In this document: positions 25,970 to 35,069 of the stretch, one piece after another
Numbering within the stretch: the first letter of the stretch is position 1
How the letters are laid out: the number at the start of each line of letters is the position of its first letter
DNA from: Rhodospirillales bacterium
Lineage (GTDB): Bacteria > Pseudomonadota > Alphaproteobacteria > Rhodospirillales > Thalassospiraceae
DNA: 64,000 nt
Assembly: GCA_019634165.1 (NCBI GenBank)
Contig: JAHQVT010000006.1
Location: 310,001 to 374,000 of the forward strand
Direction: 5' to 3'
Translations under genes and position numbers: made by a program
Notes under the pieces: model-generated
What the model was told of the DNA's origin: nothing
The model's input: the letters and a program-made list of their open reading frames with translations, nothing else
Database searches by the model: none

Positions 25970-27730
25970 TTGAACAACGCTTGCAATACGCAAAAAGGCG
26001 AAGATATTCGCTCTACCGCCATTGGTGAAACACTTGATCCGATGCAGATGCCAACCGGCCGCACTGCAATGCGCTGGTTGCCGCGCGGACAGTCGACCAT
26101 ATGGTTGATCGGGGCATTTGTTGTGGCGATGATGGTCGCCGCGCCGATCATTGCAGTGGCCTATCTGGCATTCTTTCCCACTGAAAATATATGGCCGCAT
26201 CTGGCTTCGACCATGTTGCCCAGATACCTGAAAAACACGGGCATTTTGATGCTGGGTGTTGGTGTTGGTGTGGTTTTGATCGGGGTATCAAGTGCATGGG
26301 TCGTGACCATGTGCAAATTGCCGGGCAAGCGTTTCTTTGAATGGGCGATGCTACTGCCGATGGCGGTTCCGGCCTATATCGTTGCTTATGTCTATACCGA
26401 TCTTCTGGAATATGCTGGTCCGGTTCAGCGTTTGTTACGTGATATGTTTGGCTGGCAGTCGGCCGCGGATTATTGGTTCCCCGATATCAGAACCAAGGGT
26501 GGGGCGATTATTGTCCTTAGTCTTACATTGTACCCCTACGTCTATATGCTCGCCCGGGCGGCATTTCTTGCGCAATCGGTATGTGTCATCGAAGCTGCCC
26601 GCATTTTAGGGCGCAGTTCATGGAGTTCATTCGTAACGGTCGCCTTGCCATTGGCAAGGCCTGCGATTGTCGTCGGCGTTGTGATTGCGTTGATGGAAAC
26701 ATTGAACGATTTCGGCACGATTGATTTCTTTGCCGTTCATACGCTGACCGCGGGTGTTTTCAATGTCTGGCTTGGTATGGGCAATGCAGGCGGGGCTGCG
26801 CAGATCGCATTGACGATGCTGGCTGTTGTGATTGCTCTTTTGGTTATTGAGCGCTATTCGCGCCGCCGTCAGCGATTTCACGACACCACCAACCGCTTTC
26901 AGGAATTGCCGGGCTACGATCTTGCTCCGGTTGCAAAGGTTGGGGCGTTGGCGGTGTGTATTTTACCGATCCTGCTTGGCTTTGTGTTGCCGTCCCTTGT
27001 TCTGATTTATTATTCGGTTGGGTATTTCGAGCAAAGCTGGACGCCAGACTTCTTTGAATTTGCGGGCAATAGTTTGCTGGTGTCGGGACTGGCAACCCTT
27101 GTTGCTGTGGGTTGTGCTGTTTTTATGGCCTATGCGTTGCGACTGTTCCCGCAAAACTTGTTGAAGTTTTTTGTGCGTTTGTCATCGGTCGGCTATGCCG
27201 TGCCGGGGGCTGTTTTGGCGATTGGTGTTTTGATCCCGTTCGCGCGCTTTGATAACGCACTTGATGCAGTCATGCGTGAAACTTTTGGGGTCTCAACCGG
27301 GTTGTTGCTAAGTGGGACTGTCTTTGCCTTGGTATTCGCCTATGCGGTGCGGTTTATGGCTGTTTCCTATGGCGCGATTGAGGCCGCCCTTGGCAAAGTG
27401 CGGCCAAGCATGGATGACGCAGCGCGAACCTTGGGTGAAAGCCCGTGGGGCACGCTTAGACGCATTCATTTCCCGATGGTGCGTGGTGGGATTTTGGCAG
27501 CCTCTGTTTTGGTGTTTGTCGATGGCATGAAAGAATTGCCCGCAACATTGATCTTGCGACCGTTCAATTTCGATACATTGGCGACGCATGTTTATCAGTT
27601 TGCCAAGGACGAAATGATTGAGCAGGCTGCACTCGGTGCATTGACGATCGTTGTTGTCGGGGTGATACCTGTCATAATGCTGAGCCGGGCGATTTCAAAA
27701 TCGCGGCCGGGCCACAGTGGGCAGTCTTAA
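25970..27730 (+). CDS. Fe(III) ABC transporter permease (FbpB type)
   Basis: Inner-membrane permease of about 586 residues with two fused BPD_transp_1 halves and about 12 helices. Coupling-loop motifs are EAARILGRSSWSSFVTVALPLARPAIVVG (first half) and DAARTLGESPWGTLRRIHFPMVRGGI (second), the duplicated EAA layout of FbpB/SfuB. Start is uncertain: TTG 25970 has GGGAAG upstream, but a TTG at 25946 overlapping copy 3, or an internal ATG near 26042, are possible. The ATP-binding subunit expected beside it is absent; the next gene is moeA, so the ATPase must come from elsewhere. Confidence 0.9.
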   Translation: MNNACNTQKGEDIRSTAIGETLDPMQMPTGRTAMRWLPRGQSTIWLIGAFVVAMMVAAPIIAVAYLAFFPTENIWPHLASTMLPRYLKNTGILMLGVGVGVVLIGVSSAWVVTMCKLPGKRFFEWAMLLPMAVPAYIVAYVYTDLLEYAGPVQRLLRDMFGWQSAADYWFPDIRTKGGAIIVLSLTLYPYVYMLARAAFLAQSVCVIEAARILGRSSWSSFVTVALPLARPAIVVGVVIALMETLNDFGTIDFFAVHTLTAGVFNVWLGMGNAGGAAQIALTMLAVVIALLVIERYSRRRQRFHDTTNRFQELPGYDLAPVAKVGALAVCILPILLGFVLPSLVLIYYSVGYFEQSWTPDFFEFAGNSLLVSGLATLVAVGCAVFMAYALRLFPQNLLKFFVRLSSVGYAVPGAVLAIGVLIPFARFDNALDAVMRETFGVSTGLLLSGTVFALVFAYAVRFMAVSYGAIEAALGKVRPSMDDAARTLGESPWGTLRRIHFPMVRGGILAASVLVFVDGMKELPATLILRPFNFDTLATHVYQFAKDEMIEQAALGALTIVVVGVIPVIMLSRAISKSRPGHSGQS

Positions 27731-27751
27731 TCAGGTAACGCGATCCTTGAT

Positions 27752-29005
27752 ATGAAAAACATCAAACCCGGTCTGACTTTGCTTTCTGATGCATTGGACA
27801 TTGCATTCTCGGAAGTGCCTGTACGTGCATCCATCGAAGAGCGCCAACTTATTGAATGCTATGGCGCGGTCCTGCGCGAAAATGTGACTGCCAATGTGTC
27901 TGTGCCATCGGTCGATAATTCGGCGATGGATGGTTACGCTTTGCGCCATGCCGATCTTAAGACATTAAAAGGTCCGGTCAAAGTCAGCGGCGTTTCGCTG
28001 GCAGGTCACCCCTATGTGGGCACAATTCCAAAAGGGACTGCTATTCGTATCGCAACGGGGGCTGCTATTCCTGATGGTGCGGATTGTGTGATCATCCAGG
28101 AAAATGTTTCTGCCAACGATGACGAAACCATCATTGAAATCAGTGATGACGTTATTGCACGCACAACCCTCAACCAGAATATCCGATGGGCCGGAGAAGA
28201 CATCAAAGCTGGCGACGTGATCCTGAGCGAAGGCATGGTGCTTCGGCCGCAAGATATTGCGATTGCTGCGGGGCAGGGACGTGGCGCACTTAAGGTATCA
28301 AAGCCCCTGTCGGTTGCCGTATTTTCAACTGGTGATGAATTGGCAAAACCCGGTGATGCACTGCCACCCGGTGGAATTTATGATTCCAACCGTTTTGCGA
28401 TGATCGGCATGCTGCGTGAAATTGGGTGCAACGTAACCGATCTTGGATTATTGGCAGATAATTTTGACGTACTGCGTAACGCGCTTGGTGATGCAGCCCA
28501 AACCCATGATGTGATTATGACGTCTGGTGGAGTATCAGTTGGCAAGGCCGACTTGCTTAAGCCCGTTGTTGATCAGCTTGGTGAGATCACGGCATGGAAA
28601 CTTGCGATCAAACCCGGAAAACCGTTGATGCGCGGTAAGATCGGCGATTGTCTGGTGATTGGTCTGCCGGGCAATCCGGTTTCTGTTCTGGTGTCTGGTC
28701 TGCTTTATGTTATGCCGCTGCTGCGTCATGCTATGGGCGCACTGCGTTCGCAAACTGAACCGGTGCGCATTCCGGTTTGTGCAGGTTTTGACTTTAAACG
28801 TGGTACAGGGCGCCGCGAATGGTTGCGCGCACGCCTTGTGCAAAACGACGACGGCGTGTTTGAAGCAGTAGCCTTTAATTCGACGAGTTCTGGTATGCTG
28901 TCATCGATGGTTTGGGCTGATGGCTTGATCGAACTTGCCGAGGGATGCGGCAAGGTTTCCAAAGGCGACACAGTTCTGTACTTGCCGCTTCGTGGCCTTC
29001 AATAA
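27752..29005 (+). CDS. moeA: Molybdopterin molybdenumtransferase
   Basis: 417 residues. Inserts molybdate into adenylylated molybdopterin, the last step of molybdenum cofactor synthesis. Motifs: VPSVDNSAMDGYAL (domain I/III), RIATGAAIPDGADCVI, FSTGDELAKPG and YDSNRFAMIGML of the MoaB/Mog-like domain, TSGGVSVGKADL, KPGKPLMRG and LPGNPVSVLV, then a C-terminal beta-domain. Full length and intact. It starts 21 nt after the permease, so it may share its transcript although the functions differ. Confidence 0.93.
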   Translation: MKNIKPGLTLLSDALDIAFSEVPVRASIEERQLIECYGAVLRENVTANVSVPSVDNSAMDGYALRHADLKTLKGPVKVSGVSLAGHPYVGTIPKGTAIRIATGAAIPDGADCVIIQENVSANDDETIIEISDDVIARTTLNQNIRWAGEDIKAGDVILSEGMVLRPQDIAIAAGQGRGALKVSKPLSVAVFSTGDELAKPGDALPPGGIYDSNRFAMIGMLREIGCNVTDLGLLADNFDVLRNALGDAAQTHDVIMTSGGVSVGKADLLKPVVDQLGEITAWKLAIKPGKPLMRGKIGDCLVIGLPGNPVSVLVSGLLYVMPLLRHAMGALRSQTEPVRIPVCAGFDFKRGTGRREWLRARLVQNDDGVFEAVAFNSTSSGMLSSMVWADGLIELAEGCGKVSKGDTVLYLPLRGLQ

Positions 29006-29016
29006 ACCAGTTAAAA

Positions 29017-29030
29017 CTGATCTAAATCAT
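29017..29030. promoter_or_regulatory. FNR-like half-consensus palindrome
   Basis: CTGAT-CTAA-ATCAT matches TTGAT-N4-ATCAA at 8 of 10 conserved positions. It is centred about 66 nt before the ATG of the beta-CASP gene; TAAATT (29051-29056) could be the -10 element, which puts the site near -39.5. Suggestive only. Confidence 0.35.
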
Positions 29031-29089
29031 TGCGCAGGCAATTGGTTTTCTAAATTCTTGAATAGTTTACAGTGCGTAAGGATGAAGTC

Positions 29090-30664
29090 ATGACAGTTTC
29101 GGTTACATTTTGTGGAGCAGCAGGCGGTGTGACCGGTTCGTGCTATCTCCTACAAACAGATCACGGCAGCATCCTTGTCGATTGCGGTATGTTTCAGGGC
29201 AGCAAAACGGTGCGGGAACTCAATTATGGTCCGTTTCCATTTGAAGCAAAGGACATTGAAGCGGTTCTTCTAACCCATGCCCATATCGATCATTCCGGGC
29301 TTTTGCCCAAACTTGTTAAGGCCGGATACAAGAAGTCGATTTTTGCAACCGAACCAACCTGTGACCTTCTGACCTATATGCTGCCGGACTCCGGTTACAT
29401 TCAAGAAAGCGAGGTCGAACGGCTAAACCGCCGCAACGCGCGACGTGGTCGCGACGCTGTTGAGCCGATCTATACCCGCAAGGATGCTGAACATACTCTT
29501 ACACGGTTAAAAACCGTCGATTACCACAAGTGGTTAGAAATCTTGCCGGGGATTCGGGCACGGTTTTGGGATGCAGGTCATTTGTTGGGATCAGCGTCGA
29601 TCGAAATCGAAGCTGCGGCAAAAGAAGCAGATGGCAAGCCGACCCGTATGCTGTTTTCCGGTGATCTTGGCACGGGTGAGGCTGTATTTAACGATGCCCC
29701 CGAAGCACCATCAGATCTGGATTATCTGTTTGTCGAGACGACCTATGGTGATCGGACCCGGCCAGACATGACCGATGATGAACGCCGGGATTTGTTAAAG
29801 CAGGAAGTGTGCGACGCGCTTAAGGCAGGCGGGAACCTTATTATTCCGAGTTTCGCGGTGGCGCGGACACAGGAACTGCTTGTGGATCTTGCGCATCTGT
29901 TTAATCGCGGTGAATTACCACAAGCAAACGTGTTTGTTGATAGTCCGCTTGCCCAGCGTGCAACAGAAGTGTTTGCCAAGCATCTTGACCGTAGTGATGC
30001 CCACGCACTATCCCATCCGAAATTTCATATGGTTCCGGATGTTCAGGCCAGTAAACAACTGGCAAATGTTTCAAGTGGCGCAATCATTATTTCGGCCAGT
30101 GGCATGTGTGATGCCGGTCGCATTCGTTATCATCTTAAAAACAACCTATGGCGTTCGAATTCTACTGTGCTTTTGGTTGGTTTTCAGGCTGCAGGATCGT
30201 TCGGAAGCGTTTTGCAGCGTGGTGTGAAACGGGTTCGGATTCACGGTGATGAAATCGAAGTACGTGCACGTATCCGCACACTTGATGTGTATTCCGGGCA
30301 TGCCGATCAAACCATGTTGTTAAGTTGGACCAAAGACAGGCAGCCTATTGCGCATCGCATTTTCTTAACCCACGGCGAACAAGGTGCACGGGTTGCTTTC
30401 CAGCAGGCATTGATCGACCAAGGCATTCCTGCCGATCAGATTTCATTGCCGATGCTAGATGAAACCGTGGCCTTGCAAAATGGTGGTGTGAAGGCTGCTA
30501 TTCCGAAGCCTAGAATTTCTGGTGAAGAACTGTCGCGTGATGACTGGCACAACCTATATGCTGGAACGGTCACAGCACTTTCTGAAAAAATCAGGTCGCT
30601 TGAAACTGATCAACAAAGACGTGAAGTCCTAGAAAAAGTCTTGCGTGACATTGGTTCAGTGTGA
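29090..30664 (+). CDS. Metallo-beta-lactamase/beta-CASP family hydrolase (RNA-type)
   Basis: 524 residues from ATG 29090, with AAGGATG before it; a GTG at 29072 is in frame. N-terminal MBL fold: SILVDCGMFQG, then LTHAHIDHSGLLPKL (HxHxDH, two-metal site), later WDAGHLLGSASIEI and FSGDLG. The middle beta-CASP cap has NLIIPSFAVARTQELLVDL. The C-terminal RMMBL part has SASGMCDAGRIRYHLKNNL, GFQAAGSFG and SGHADQ plus FLTHGEQGARVAF. This is the layout of bacterial relatives of CPSF73/YSH1 nucleases; most are thought to cut RNA, but this one has no proven substrate. An FNR-like site upstream hints at oxygen- or redox-linked expression. Confidence 0.88.
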   Translation: MTVSVTFCGAAGGVTGSCYLLQTDHGSILVDCGMFQGSKTVRELNYGPFPFEAKDIEAVLLTHAHIDHSGLLPKLVKAGYKKSIFATEPTCDLLTYMLPDSGYIQESEVERLNRRNARRGRDAVEPIYTRKDAEHTLTRLKTVDYHKWLEILPGIRARFWDAGHLLGSASIEIEAAAKEADGKPTRMLFSGDLGTGEAVFNDAPEAPSDLDYLFVETTYGDRTRPDMTDDERRDLLKQEVCDALKAGGNLIIPSFAVARTQELLVDLAHLFNRGELPQANVFVDSPLAQRATEVFAKHLDRSDAHALSHPKFHMVPDVQASKQLANVSSGAIIISASGMCDAGRIRYHLKNNLWRSNSTVLLVGFQAAGSFGSVLQRGVKRVRIHGDEIEVRARIRTLDVYSGHADQTMLLSWTKDRQPIAHRIFLTHGEQGARVAFQQALIDQGIPADQISLPMLDETVALQNGGVKAAIPKPRISGEELSRDDWHNLYAGTVTALSEKIRSLETDQQRREVLEKVLRDIGSV

Positions 30665-30736
30665 GAGCAATTAGCTAGGAAAACAATAAAACGGCAAAAA
30701 TCCCAATGAACGGATTTACTTGCCAATGAGGGGTAT

Positions 30737-30766
30737 CCTGCACATTCTAATATTCGGATGTACAGG
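30737..30766. promoter_or_regulatory. Imperfect inverted repeat at the glycan operon promoter
   Basis: CCTGCACATTC and GGATGTACAGG are complementary at 9 of 11 positions over a 30-bp span. The repeat ends just before GTATATAGG, an extended -10-like sequence (30767-30775), and 33 nt before the first glycosyltransferase start. Candidate operator for the operon beginning at 30799. Confidence 0.35.
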
Positions 30767-30798
30767 TATATAGGATCACTGCGCAGACAGGCGGGTAT

Positions 30799-32001
30799 AT
30801 GTCAATCGTAGGGAACTCTGGTTATCGGGTTCTTATTTATAGCCACGACACCTTTGGGCTGGGGCATTTGCGCCGTTGCCGAACCATTGCGCATGCGCTG
30901 GTTTCGCGCAGAGACGATGTTTCTGTTCTTATTCTGTCCGGGTCACCCATTATCGGCAGTTTTGAATTCCGGTCACGAGTCGATTTTGTTCGTATTCCGG
31001 GTGTGATCAAACTGTCTAATGGTGAATACACGTCGCTCAATCTTAACATTGATGTTGATCAGATTCTCGCAATGCGCGAATCGATCATTAAGCACACGGC
31101 AGACGTGTTTAACCCTGATATCTTTATTGTTGATAAGGAACCGCTTGGCTTGCGCGGCGAAGTGGAGTCGACATTGGAGATGTTGCGTCATCGTCGCACC
31201 CGTCTTGTGATGGGATTGCGTGACGTAATGGATGATCCGGTTAATCTGCGTGAAGAATGGGACCGCAAAAAGTGCGTGCCAGCACTGGCCGATCTTTATG
31301 ACGAGATTTGGGTCTATGGTTTGAAGGAAATCTGCAACCCGCTTGAAGGTATTGATCTTCCGGCAGGGGTTGAAGAAAAGATGTCCTATACCGGTTATCT
31401 TCCGCGTACTGCAACACGTCGACCTACCCCGGAACATGGTGCGCTTGGTTTGGAAGAACCATACTATCTTGTGACACCTGGTGGCGGTGGTGACGGTATA
31501 AATCTGGTCGATTGGGTGATCAGTGCTTATGAAGCGGACCCGACGATTGCTGTGCCATCGCTGATTGTTCTTGGCCCCTTCATGGCGCCTGCGGAACAGA
31601 AGATGTTTATGGAACGCGCTGAGAAGATCGAAAAGCTTTCCGTTATTACCTTTGATGCCAATGTTGAAATGCTGATGGATAGATCGGCAGGTGTCATTGC
31701 GATGGGTGGCTACAATACGTTCTGTGAAATTCTTTCCTTTGATAAACCTGCCGTTATCGTTCCGCGTACGGTGCCGCGTCTTGAACAATATGTGCGGGCA
31801 TCCGCCGCCGAAAAACTCGGCCTGATCAAAATGCTGACTGAGGAAGGTGGCCGCGACTCGCGTGAAATGGCCGATGTGCTCCATGGGTTGATTGATCAAC
31901 CCAAACCGTCACATGTGACTGTCCCCAATCTCATGGGTGGACTTGATCGGGTTGGGGATCTTGTGGATCGCTGGCTTCCGCCACAAATGGCTGCTGAATA
32001 A
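30799..32001 (+). CDS. MurG/GT28-like glycosyltransferase
   Basis: 400 residues, first gene of the long glycan/transport operon. GT-B fold: the N-terminal RVLIYSHDTFGLGHLRRC carries a GHLRR motif like the GGTGGH loop of MurG and PseG-type enzymes. The C-terminal half has LVTPGGGGDG and AMGGYNTFCEILSFDKPAVIVPR, a nucleotide-sugar site like that of GT28 proteins. Soluble, so probably cytoplasmic or peripheral at the inner membrane. Sugar donor and acceptor are unknown. It resembles the later gene at 35066, so the operon carries two distantly related enzymes of this type. Confidence 0.78.
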   Translation: MSIVGNSGYRVLIYSHDTFGLGHLRRCRTIAHALVSRRDDVSVLILSGSPIIGSFEFRSRVDFVRIPGVIKLSNGEYTSLNLNIDVDQILAMRESIIKHTADVFNPDIFIVDKEPLGLRGEVESTLEMLRHRRTRLVMGLRDVMDDPVNLREEWDRKKCVPALADLYDEIWVYGLKEICNPLEGIDLPAGVEEKMSYTGYLPRTATRRPTPEHGALGLEEPYYLVTPGGGGDGINLVDWVISAYEADPTIAVPSLIVLGPFMAPAEQKMFMERAEKIEKLSVITFDANVEMLMDRSAGVIAMGGYNTFCEILSFDKPAVIVPRTVPRLEQYVRASAAEKLGLIKMLTEEGGRDSREMADVLHGLIDQPKPSHVTVPNLMGGLDRVGDLVDRWLPPQMAAE

Positions 32002-32020
32002 ACCATCAGGAACAGAATTG

Positions 32021-33298
32021 ATGACACGCGACAGTCTTGCAATCGTGGTAAAGGGCTATCCGCGATTGTCGGAAACCTTCATTGCGCAAGAAATTCTGGG
32101 AATTCAACAGGCGGGTATTCCCTATCGGATTGTTTCACTACGTCATCCCACCGATAAAAAACGCCATCCGATCAATGAACGCATTACCGGTGACGTCGAT
32201 TACCTTCCTGAATATGTCTATCAGGAACCGTTGCGGGTTTTGCGGGGGTGGTTTAAGGCGCGCAAACTTCCGGGATATCGCCGTGCTCTGAATATATGGT
32301 GGCAGGATTACCGCCGTGACCGCACGTCAAACCGTGCGCGTCGTTTCGCCCAAGCGTTGGTCATGGCAGCCGAACTTCCCGATGATATTACGCGCGTTTA
32401 TGCCCATTTCCTTCATACGCCAGCATCGGTCGCACGGTATTGCGCAATCATGCGGAATTTACCGTGGTCTTGTTCTGCTCATGCCAAGGATATTTACACC
32501 AGCGAAGACTGGGATATGCTTGAAAAATTGCGCGATATGGACTGGTTGGTGACCTGTACGAAAGCCAATGTCGACTATTTACGTGCACTTGCAGAGGAGC
32601 CAGCAAAGGTCAACCTGCTGTATCACGGACTAGATTTCTCGCGCTTTCCAGAAGAATTGCCGAAACGTGTCCTGCGCGATGGCAGCGATGCGAGCGATCC
32701 TGTAACCATCCTGTCGGTTGGACGTTTGGTCGGGAAAAAGGGATATGACGATCTTTTGCGTGCGCTTGCCAAGCTTCCCGAAACACTCCATTGGCGCTTT
32801 GTTCATATTGGCGGTGGCAACGGCGATGAATACAAAAAATTGTCAGAGAACCTTGGCATAGCGGATCGTTGTGACTGGCAAGGGGCGCGCGACCAAAAAG
32901 AAGTTATTGCGGCTTGTCAGTCATCTGATCTGTTCGTTCTCGCCAGCCGGATAGAGCAAGATGGGGATCGTGATGGGTTGCCCAATGTTTTGATGGAAGC
33001 GCAGCTTTGCGGGCTGGCAGCAGTTTCCACCGCGATTTCAGCTATTCCAGAACTGATTGTAGACGGGGTAAATGGCAAACTTGTCGCGCAACGCGATCCC
33101 GATGCGTTGGCCCATGCATTGGAAAAAATGATTGTTGATCCAGCTTTGCGGAGCGACATGGGGCGCAAAGGCAACGAAATTGTCCGGCGTGATTTTTCTT
33201 TCTATCGCGGGATGAAAGAATTGGCCCAACGGTTTGGTGTCACGAACCAGAACAAAGAAGAAAAAAGCGGTACGATCCAACAGCCGGCAGCAGAGTAG
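32021..33298 (+). CDS. GT4-type glycosyltransferase
   Basis: 425 residues from ATG 32021, preceded by AGGAACAG; a start at 31937 would overlap the previous gene. N-terminal AIVVKGYPRLSETFIAQEI is typical of bacterial GT4 enzymes of exopolysaccharide clusters. The C-terminal domain shows VGRLVGKKGYDDLLRALAKL and the donor-site SRIEQDGDRDGLPNVLMEAQ with its conserved EX7E-like acids, then AVSTAISAIPELI. Retaining transferase fold (GT-B). It begins 19 nt after the first gene. The substrate is not readable. Confidence 0.85.
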   Translation: MTRDSLAIVVKGYPRLSETFIAQEILGIQQAGIPYRIVSLRHPTDKKRHPINERITGDVDYLPEYVYQEPLRVLRGWFKARKLPGYRRALNIWWQDYRRDRTSNRARRFAQALVMAAELPDDITRVYAHFLHTPASVARYCAIMRNLPWSCSAHAKDIYTSEDWDMLEKLRDMDWLVTCTKANVDYLRALAEEPAKVNLLYHGLDFSRFPEELPKRVLRDGSDASDPVTILSVGRLVGKKGYDDLLRALAKLPETLHWRFVHIGGGNGDEYKKLSENLGIADRCDWQGARDQKEVIAACQSSDLFVLASRIEQDGDRDGLPNVLMEAQLCGLAAVSTAISAIPELIVDGVNGKLVAQRDPDALAHALEKMIVDPALRSDMGRKGNEIVRRDFSFYRGMKELAQRFGVTNQNKEEKSGTIQQPAAE

Positions 33299-33309
33299 GA
33301 GGCAGGCAT

Positions 33310-34467
33310 TTGCAAGTTGCCTTTTATGCTCCGCTAAAGCCCATTGATCATCCTGTACCATCTGGCGACCGGTTGATTGCGCGTATGCTGTGCGATGCGT
33401 TGAAATCTGCGGGGATGGAGATCGACATTGCTTCGCGTCTTCGCAGCCGTGTTGCGGATGGCAATATCTTAAAGCAAGCACGTTTGGCTGAGTTGGGCAC
33501 CAAGCTGGCGGGGCGGTTGCTGCGGCAATATCAATCTGGGTTTCGGCCACGTCCCGATATTTGGTTTACTTACCATCTATATTACAAGGCGCCAGATTGG
33601 GTCGGTCCAATTGTCGCCAACGCCCTTGATATTCCATACGTTGTCGCCGAAGCATCATTCGCCCCTAAGCGTGCTGATGGCCCATGGCAGCAAAGCCATG
33701 CTGCGGTCGAAACGGCATTGAGGCATGCGGATGCCGTTTTTTCATTAAACCGTGCCGATATGGAATGCCTGCAGCCAATCTGCGCACCCGGTTCGCTTCA
33801 TTTCCTGCCACCCTTTACGCAGGTTGAAAATTGGTCGGTTACAAGCCGCAGGGCGATTAACCCCGACTGTGTTCGGCTGGTAACGACTGCCATGATGCGT
33901 AATGGAGATAAGCTTGAGTCATATGAGATACTCGCGCGGTCCTTGGGGCAACTTTTGCGAACAGGTGTTGATAACTGGTATCTGACCGTGATCGGCGATG
34001 GTCCGGCACGTTCAGATGTGGAAACGGCGTTTGATACGCAAATGCTTACGGCACGCCATGTTTCATTCTCAGGATTGTGTGTGCCAGAGCAAACCCGTGA
34101 GATACTGGGTAACTCTGATCTGTTTGTCTGGCCCGCAGTTAATGAAGCATTTGGTATGGCTTTGTTAGAAGCCCAAGCGGCAGGCTTGCCTGTCTTGGCC
34201 GGGGATGTCGGCGGGGTTTCTGGGATTGTATCTGAGGGGGTAACCGGTTGGCTTGTGCCTGTGGGTGATGAAGCTGCCTTTACCGACAGGTTGGTAAGTT
34301 GTTTGACCTGTGACGTTACAGCCCTGCGCCAAACAGGTGACGCTGGCGCATCCAAGGCACTACAGCATCACACCGTTGCTGCGGCAGCCAATATCCTTGG
34401 CGGGACGTTACGCACACTTGCTTCTGAACATGGCGTGGGATCATCCATCGGGCGGGACGGATTATGA
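33310..34467 (+). CDS. GT4-type glycosyltransferase
   Basis: 385 residues from a TTG start at 33310, chosen because AGGAGG (33297-33302) is 7 nt before it. The N-terminal half (FYAPLKPIDHPVPSGDRLIARML) binds the acceptor. The C-terminal half has VIGDGPARSDVE, FSGLCVPEQTREIL, FVWPAVNEAFGMALLEAQAA with the EX7E-type motif and GLPVLAGDVGGVSGIV. A GT-B retaining glycosyltransferase. It overlaps the phosphatase start by 4 nt (ATGA), so the two are translationally coupled. Confidence 0.85.
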   Translation: MQVAFYAPLKPIDHPVPSGDRLIARMLCDALKSAGMEIDIASRLRSRVADGNILKQARLAELGTKLAGRLLRQYQSGFRPRPDIWFTYHLYYKAPDWVGPIVANALDIPYVVAEASFAPKRADGPWQQSHAAVETALRHADAVFSLNRADMECLQPICAPGSLHFLPPFTQVENWSVTSRRAINPDCVRLVTTAMMRNGDKLESYEILARSLGQLLRTGVDNWYLTVIGDGPARSDVETAFDTQMLTARHVSFSGLCVPEQTREILGNSDLFVWPAVNEAFGMALLEAQAAGLPVLAGDVGGVSGIVSEGVTGWLVPVGDEAAFTDRLVSCLTCDVTALRQTGDAGASKALQHHTVAAAANILGGTLRTLASEHGVGSSIGRDGL

Positions 34468-35069
34468 GTACTATTCGTTTTGCATTGTTGCGTCATGGTG
34501 TAACGGATTGGAATGCGCAAAAACGTATTCAAGGTCGATCTGATGTTTCGCTGCGGGCTGAAACGGTTCAAGCTTATCGCAATTATCGATTGCCCGCTGA
34601 TTGGCAGAATGTCCCATGGTTCTGCACGCCTTTGTCGCGAACACGCGAAACAGCGGATGCGTTGGCGATTTCACCAATTATGGTTGAAAATGCCTTTATC
34701 GAAATGGATTGGGGGCAGTGGGAAGGAAGAAGACTTCCTGAACTTCGTTCCGAGCTTGGCGATACTATGCGTGCAAACGAAGATCGTGGATGGGATTTTC
34801 GGCCCGATGGTGGAGAAAGCCCGCGCGATGTCTTGCAGCGCGTCGAAAGGTTCCTTTGCTACAGTGATGTCCCGACATTCGGTGCCGTCACCCATAAAGG
34901 TGTTATTCGCGCGGTTTATGCTGCGGCCCGACCATGGAACATGATGGGGAAAATCCCCGATCATTTGAATTGGGAATGTTTGCACGTTTTTAGTTGGTCT
35001 TCGGATTCCGGGTTGTCGATCTGCGAACTCAATGTACCGTTGAGAACACTAGGAGAGGCAGGCCAATGA
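34464..35069 (+). CDS. Histidine phosphatase family protein
   Basis: 201 residues. The RHG motif LLRHGVTDWNAQKRIQG supplies the phospho-accepting histidine, CTPLSRTRETADAL the second arginine, IEMDWGQWEGR the acid and VTHKGVIRAV the second histidine. Family covers phosphoglycerate mutases and many sugar-phosphate phosphatases. Set between two glycosyltransferases and overlapping both by 4 nt, it probably removes a phosphate from a phosphosugar or phosphoglycerate intermediate made by this operon, in the way GpgP follows GpgS, but that is only an analogy. Confidence 0.85.
   Translation: MSTIRFALLRHGVTDWNAQKRIQGRSDVSLRAETVQAYRNYRLPADWQNVPWFCTPLSRTRETADALAISPIMVENAFIEMDWGQWEGRRLPELRSELGDTMRANEDRGWDFRPDGGESPRDVLQRVERFLCYSDVPTFGAVTHKGVIRAVYAAARPWNMMGKIPDHLNWECLHVFSWSSDSGLSICELNVPLRTLGEAGQ

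Noticed and set aside
30973-31899. 308-codon frame opposite the first glycosyltransferase
   Set aside because: Antisense shadow; the plus-strand protein has a complete GT-B pattern.
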